A DNA stretch of 54,181 bases, taken from positions 1 to 54,181 of the forward strand of contig JAFYQF010000014.1 of NCBI GenBank assembly GCA_017559905.1. Reading direction: 5' to 3'. The DNA comes from a bacterium. GTDB taxonomy: Bacteria; Cyanobacteriota; Vampirovibrionia; Gastranaerophilales; Gastranaerophilaceae. The notes under the pieces are model-generated. The model was not told where the DNA came from, did no database searches, and saw nothing but the letters and a program-made list of their open reading frames with translations. The position numbers and the translations under genes are program-made. Shown in pieces: positions 51,523 to 54,181 of this stretch; position 1 is the stretch's first letter; every line of letters begins with the position of its first letter.

Positions 51523-52623
51523 CTATTTTTGAAGTTTTTTCATTATTTCCATAAGAGAAGCTAATACGGTTAGAATATCACGTTCTGAAATAAATCCAAG
51601 AGTTCCAATTCTGAAAATTTTGTCTTTCAAATCGTTTTGACCGTTAGCTACAATAATATTGTAGTCTTCTTTTAGTGCTTTGCGAATTTCGGGTACAGAG
51701 ATTCCTTCTGGTGGATATATTGAAGTTACAGCATAGCTTGCAATGTTGTCGTCTTCAATAAATAGGCTAAAACCAATTTCTCTTAAAGAGTTTCTTAACA
51801 ACATTGCGTTTTCTTTGTGTCGTTTTAGAACGTTTTCAAGCCCTTCTGCTCTAATCATTTTTAATGCTGTGTGAAGTGCCACAACAAGATTAACTGCAGG
51901 AGTGTAAGGTGTTGTATGTTGTGCTAAATTCTTTTTGTATGCGCTCCAGTTAAAGTAAAATCCTGGATATTTACATTGTTTGTGAGCTTCAAATGCTTTT
52001 TCGCTGGCAACGAGGAATGACAAACCTGGTGGTATCATAAATCCTTTTTGAGAGCCAGAAACAAGCACGTCAATTCCCCACTCATCAGGTTTTATGTCCA
52101 TAGCCCCAACGCTAGTAACACCATCAACAACAGATAATGCGCCGTGTTCTTTGATGATTTGGCAAAGAGTTTTAACATCATTAACAGCACCTGTAGAGGT
52201 TTCTGATTGAGTAAGGGTTACAATTTTTATTTCTTTGTTTATATCTTTTGCTAATCTTTCGCTCAAAACTTCAGGGTCTATAACTTCGCCGTAAGGTACT
52301 GTGATACGTTCAACTATAGCACCATGAGATTCTGCGATTTTGCCCCAGCGTTCGCCGAAGTTGCCGATGACAAGAGATAATACTTTGTCGCCCGCGTTTA
52401 TAATGTTGCAGAGTGCTGCATCCATTGCACCTGTTCCGCTTGCTGCAAATATAAAGACATCATTTTTAGTTTGAAAAACATATTTTAAGTTTTCATTAAC
52501 TTCATCAAAGATTGCCGAGAATTCAGTACTTCTGTGTGGCATAGGTGATTTTGCCATATCTAAAAGTACTGTTTCTGGTACAGGTGTTGGACCTGGAATC
52601 ATTAATAAAGTTTTGTCTTTCAT
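51523..52623 (-). CDS. Class V aminotransferase (alanine-glyoxylate/serine-pyruvate type)
   Basis: 366 residues. MIPGPTPVPETVLLDMAKSPMPHRSTEF at the start, FAASGTGAMDAAL, SVVDGVTSVGAMDIKPDEW, and the PLP lysine in SGSQKGFMIPPGL are typical of the alanine-glyoxylate/serine-glyoxylate family. Cyanobacterial members were once labelled 'soluble hydrogenase 42-kDa subunit'. The likely role is glyoxylate, serine or phosphonate transamination; the substrate is unresolved. AAGGAG precedes the ATG. Divergent from waaA. Confidence 0.9.
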   Translation of the reverse strand: MKDKTLLMIPGPTPVPETVLLDMAKSPMPHRSTEFSAIFDEVNENLKYVFQTKNDVFIFAASGTGAMDAALCNIINAGDKVLSLVIGNFGERWGKIAESHGAIVERITVPYGEVIDPEVLSERLAKDINKEIKIVTLTQSETSTGAVNDVKTLCQIIKEHGALSVVDGVTSVGAMDIKPDEWGIDVLVSGSQKGFMIPPGLSFLVASEKAFEAHKQCKYPGFYFNWSAYKKNLAQHTTPYTPAVNLVVALHTALKMIRAEGLENVLKRHKENAMLLRNSLREIGFSLFIEDDNIASYAVTSIYPPEGISVPEIRKALKEDYNIIVANGQNDLKDKIFRIGTLGFISERDILTVLASLMEIMKKLQK

Positions 52624-52651
52624 GTTTTTTCTCCTTAATTCTGTAATAATA

Positions 52652-52680
52652 TTAACATGTTTTCAGATTTCATGTATAAT
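52652..52680 (+). promoter_or_regulatory. Promoter of waaA, inside the annotated 5' end
   Basis: TTAACA (52652-52657), 17 nt, TATAAT (52675-52680), 9 nt to the ATG at 52690. The upstream ATG at 52657 would lie before the transcript start. Confidence 0.6.
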
Positions 52681-52689
52681 GTTAACGAA

Positions 52690-53931
52690 ATGTTTATATA
52701 TGGAATTTTATCAACAATTATATTTTTAACGCTACTTCCGTTTTACTATATTGTGAGAGTAATTCAAAAAAAATATTTGTATGGCTGGAGAGAGAAGTTA
52801 GGGTTTTTGAAATCACCACAATTAGGTGACAAGGTTATTATGTTGCACGGAGTTTCTGTTGGCGAGGTTATTGCGTTAGAGAATCTTACAAAGAGAATTA
52901 AAGCAGAATTCCCTGATTACAAGATAGTTGTTACTACTGGTACAAAAACGGGACAAGATATTGCACATAAAAAATATGCGGATATTGCGGATTTGGTTAC
53001 GTATTTTCCATTTGATATCCCATTTGCGGTTAATTCTTTCTTGAACAAGATTAAACCGTCTGTTGTTTTGATTGCCGAAACAGAGTTGTGGCCTAATTTT
53101 GCATATCTTTGTAATAAGAAAAATATTCCTCTGTACATTATAAATGGAAGAATTAGTGATAATACTTTCAATGCCTACAAGCGCTTGACGTTCTTTTTCA
53201 AACATATTTTGAAAAACTATACTGGCATGTTTATGCAAAGTATTGAGGATAAAAATAAACTTATTGCGATTGGTGCTAATCCTGAAAATACAGAATTTAT
53301 GGGCAATCTTAAGTTTGATGTAAAAAAACAGGATGTAAATATTGATATCGGAAAAGGGACTAATAAGCTAATAATTGCAGGCAGTACCCACAAGGGCGAA
53401 GACGAAATTGTTCTTGATGCTTTTGTCAATGTTAAAAAACAAGTTCCTAGCGCAAAGTTATTACATGTTTCAAGACATTTGGATAGAATTCCTGATATTG
53501 TTGAGTTGATTAAAAAAACTGGACTTTCTTATGGATATCGTTCAAAAGGTGATACTTTTGTTGATAAAGAAATTATTCTACTTGATACGATGGGCGAGTT
53601 GGGTAAAATGTATTCAATTTGTGATGTAGCTTTCATTGGCGGCAGCTTTAATAATACAGGAGGGCACAATCCTTTAGAAGCTTCTGTATACAATAAACCT
53701 GTTATTACAGGGCCTTCTATACATAACTTTAAGGATATATATGGTATTTTAACTCGTACAAATGCAGGAAAATTAGTTCAAACTCCTAAAGAACTTGAAG
53801 ACCATATTTTGAAACTGTTAACAGATGATGAATTCTATAAATCCGCTCAACAAGACTGTTTGACGGTTTTTGATAGCCAAAAAGGCGCTCTAGACTTTGT
53901 AATTAAAAAGTTGAAAGATAAATTACTTTAA
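52690..53931 (+). CDS. waaA: 3-deoxy-D-manno-octulosonic acid transferase
   Basis: 413 residues from the ATG at 52690; the ATG at 52657 would add 11 residues but has no ribosome site and overlaps the promoter. N-terminal membrane anchor (about 3-22), then YGWREKLGF, HGVSVGEV, VTTGTKTGQ, ETELWPNF and the C-terminal FIGGSFNNTGGHNPLEA donor-binding motif of WaaA/KdtA. It adds Kdo to lipid A precursor on the inner membrane, complementing lpxK at 10800. Closed by a terminator. Confidence 0.94.
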   Translation: MFIYGILSTIIFLTLLPFYYIVRVIQKKYLYGWREKLGFLKSPQLGDKVIMLHGVSVGEVIALENLTKRIKAEFPDYKIVVTTGTKTGQDIAHKKYADIADLVTYFPFDIPFAVNSFLNKIKPSVVLIAETELWPNFAYLCNKKNIPLYIINGRISDNTFNAYKRLTFFFKHILKNYTGMFMQSIEDKNKLIAIGANPENTEFMGNLKFDVKKQDVNIDIGKGTNKLIIAGSTHKGEDEIVLDAFVNVKKQVPSAKLLHVSRHLDRIPDIVELIKKTGLSYGYRSKGDTFVDKEIILLDTMGELGKMYSICDVAFIGGSFNNTGGHNPLEASVYNKPVITGPSIHNFKDIYGILTRTNAGKLVQTPKELEDHILKLLTDDEFYKSAQQDCLTVFDSQKGALDFVIKKLKDKLL

Positions 53932-53951
53932 AATTTTGTTAAAGGTTTGAA

Positions 53952-53975
53952 GCTCCCTCATTGAGGGAGTTTTTG
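53952..53975 (+). terminator. Terminator of waaA
   Basis: CTCCCTC and GAGGGAG around a short loop, then T run. Confidence 0.88.
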
Positions 53976-53994
53976 CTATGATTAATACCTATCA

Positions 53995-54012
53995 TGTAAC
54001 GAAATGTAACAT
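53995..54012. promoter_or_regulatory. Paired GTWAC operator-like direct repeats, second copy
   Basis: TGTAAC (53995-54000) and TGTAACAT (54005-54012), 10 bp apart, 16 nt upstream of the sigma-28-like -35 element. Same layout as at 1699-1717. Confidence 0.4.
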
Positions 54013-54028
54013 AAGAGCGATAAAAAAT

Positions 54029-54056
54029 TAAAGTTTTACTCAAAGTAATCCGATAT
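54029..54056 (+). promoter_or_regulatory. Sigma-28/FliA-like promoter of the 54093 gene
   Basis: TAAAGTTT (54029-54036), 12 nt, TCCGATAT (54049-54056). Close to the FliA/SigD consensus and parallel to the copy at 1655-1682. Confidence 0.55.
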
Positions 54057-54092
54057 ATATGACAAGGAAACGAAATTGAAAGGGAATTTGTC

Positions 54093-54181
54093 ATGGGAAT
54101 GGCAGCATCACAGGCTAGGTTCTTGGGACTGACAGCCAGAAAAACAAATACTGAATATGAAGGTCAACAGATTAACCAACA
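54093..54181 (+). CDS. MGMAASQAR-family putative exported structural protein (N-terminus only)
   Basis: Only the first 29 codons are in the window: MGMAASQARFLGLTARKTNT, then a Glu/Gln/Asn-rich helix. Ten of the first eleven residues match the gene starting at 1616 on the minus strand, and the rest keeps the same TAR-x-x-N-x-E spacing. GAAAGGG lies 8 nt before the ATG. See the 1-1616 entry for the family reasoning. Confidence 0.85.
   Translation, partial: MGMAASQARFLGLTARKTNTEYEGQQINQ

Noticed and set aside
1-54181. CRISPR arrays, insertion sequences, prophage
   Set aside because: No regularly spaced repeats, transposase motifs or phage structural genes were seen on reading through the window.

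Overview
The window is AT-rich chromosomal DNA from a bacterium with two membranes and lipopolysaccharide. Lipid A/core genes are scattered through it (lpxK, waaA, a family 9 heptosyltransferase), along with an OmpH/Skp chaperone, an MCE-domain lipid-transport protein and a TpsB-type outer-membrane pore. Anaerobic genes (a three-subunit [FeFe] hydrogenase, a rubredoxin), ClpC, a YidC with a large cyanobacterial-style extracytoplasmic insert, and many lineage-type hypothetical proteins with short N/S-x-F/Y-T-G peptides suggest a non-photosynthetic relative of cyanobacteria (Vampirovibrionia/'Melainabacteria', probably gut Gastranaerophilales). That placement is inferred from gene content; no 16S gene is present.

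Layout. 1-1616 (minus) and 54093-54181 (plus) are the start-proximal parts of two paralogues with the N-terminus MGMAASQAR, flanking the window. 1781-5438 holds a cysteine-peptidase-like protein, coaE, an RsuA/RluB-type pseudouridine synthase, ybgC, rubredoxin and a zincin. 5516-5592 is tRNA-Pro, followed by a diverged duplication of its 3' end. 5953-14709 is mostly co-directional: yidC, queA, a lytic transglycosylase, an MCE protein, a small protein, lpxK, nth and a DUF2339 membrane protein. 14840-18974 is hydCBA. 19030-24421 holds a small secreted protein, ompH, the TpsB pore, bioD and bioA. 24638-33166 holds a 31-residue membrane peptide missed by ordinary ORF cut-offs, a zinc-ribbon protein, a GNAT-like protein, nupC, a 943-residue glycogen-synthase-like protein, a second zincin, a heptosyltransferase, tRNA-Lys and an XRE regulator. 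33299-41165 holds pth, a TPR protein, a pilC/gspF gene, clpC, tRNA-Glu, a lipase-like protein and a PPP-type phosphatase. 41162-48026 is a divergent locus of two secreted VWA proteins facing a four-gene operon (VirB10-like secreted protein, FHA-like polytopic membrane protein, two TonB-like proteins). 48427-53931 holds a hypothetical membrane protein, a HI0933-type flavoprotein, folK, a class V aminotransferase and waaA.

Most distinctive signals. (1) The two MGMAASQAR paralogues, about 52 kb apart, share promoter architecture: a sigma-28/FliA-like promoter (TAAAGTTT-N12-[GT]CCG) and, 16-17 nt further upstream, paired GTWAC boxes one helical turn apart. (2) The 41.2-48.0 kb VWA/VirB10/FHA/TonB locus looks like an undescribed envelope system. 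(3) folK, ybgC and waaA have good -10 boxes only 6-9 nt before the start codon, implying leaderless mRNAs. (4) A glycogen-synthase-like protein lacks the usual substrate lysine and carries a C-terminal helical/membrane tail. No CRISPR array, insertion sequence or prophage was seen.
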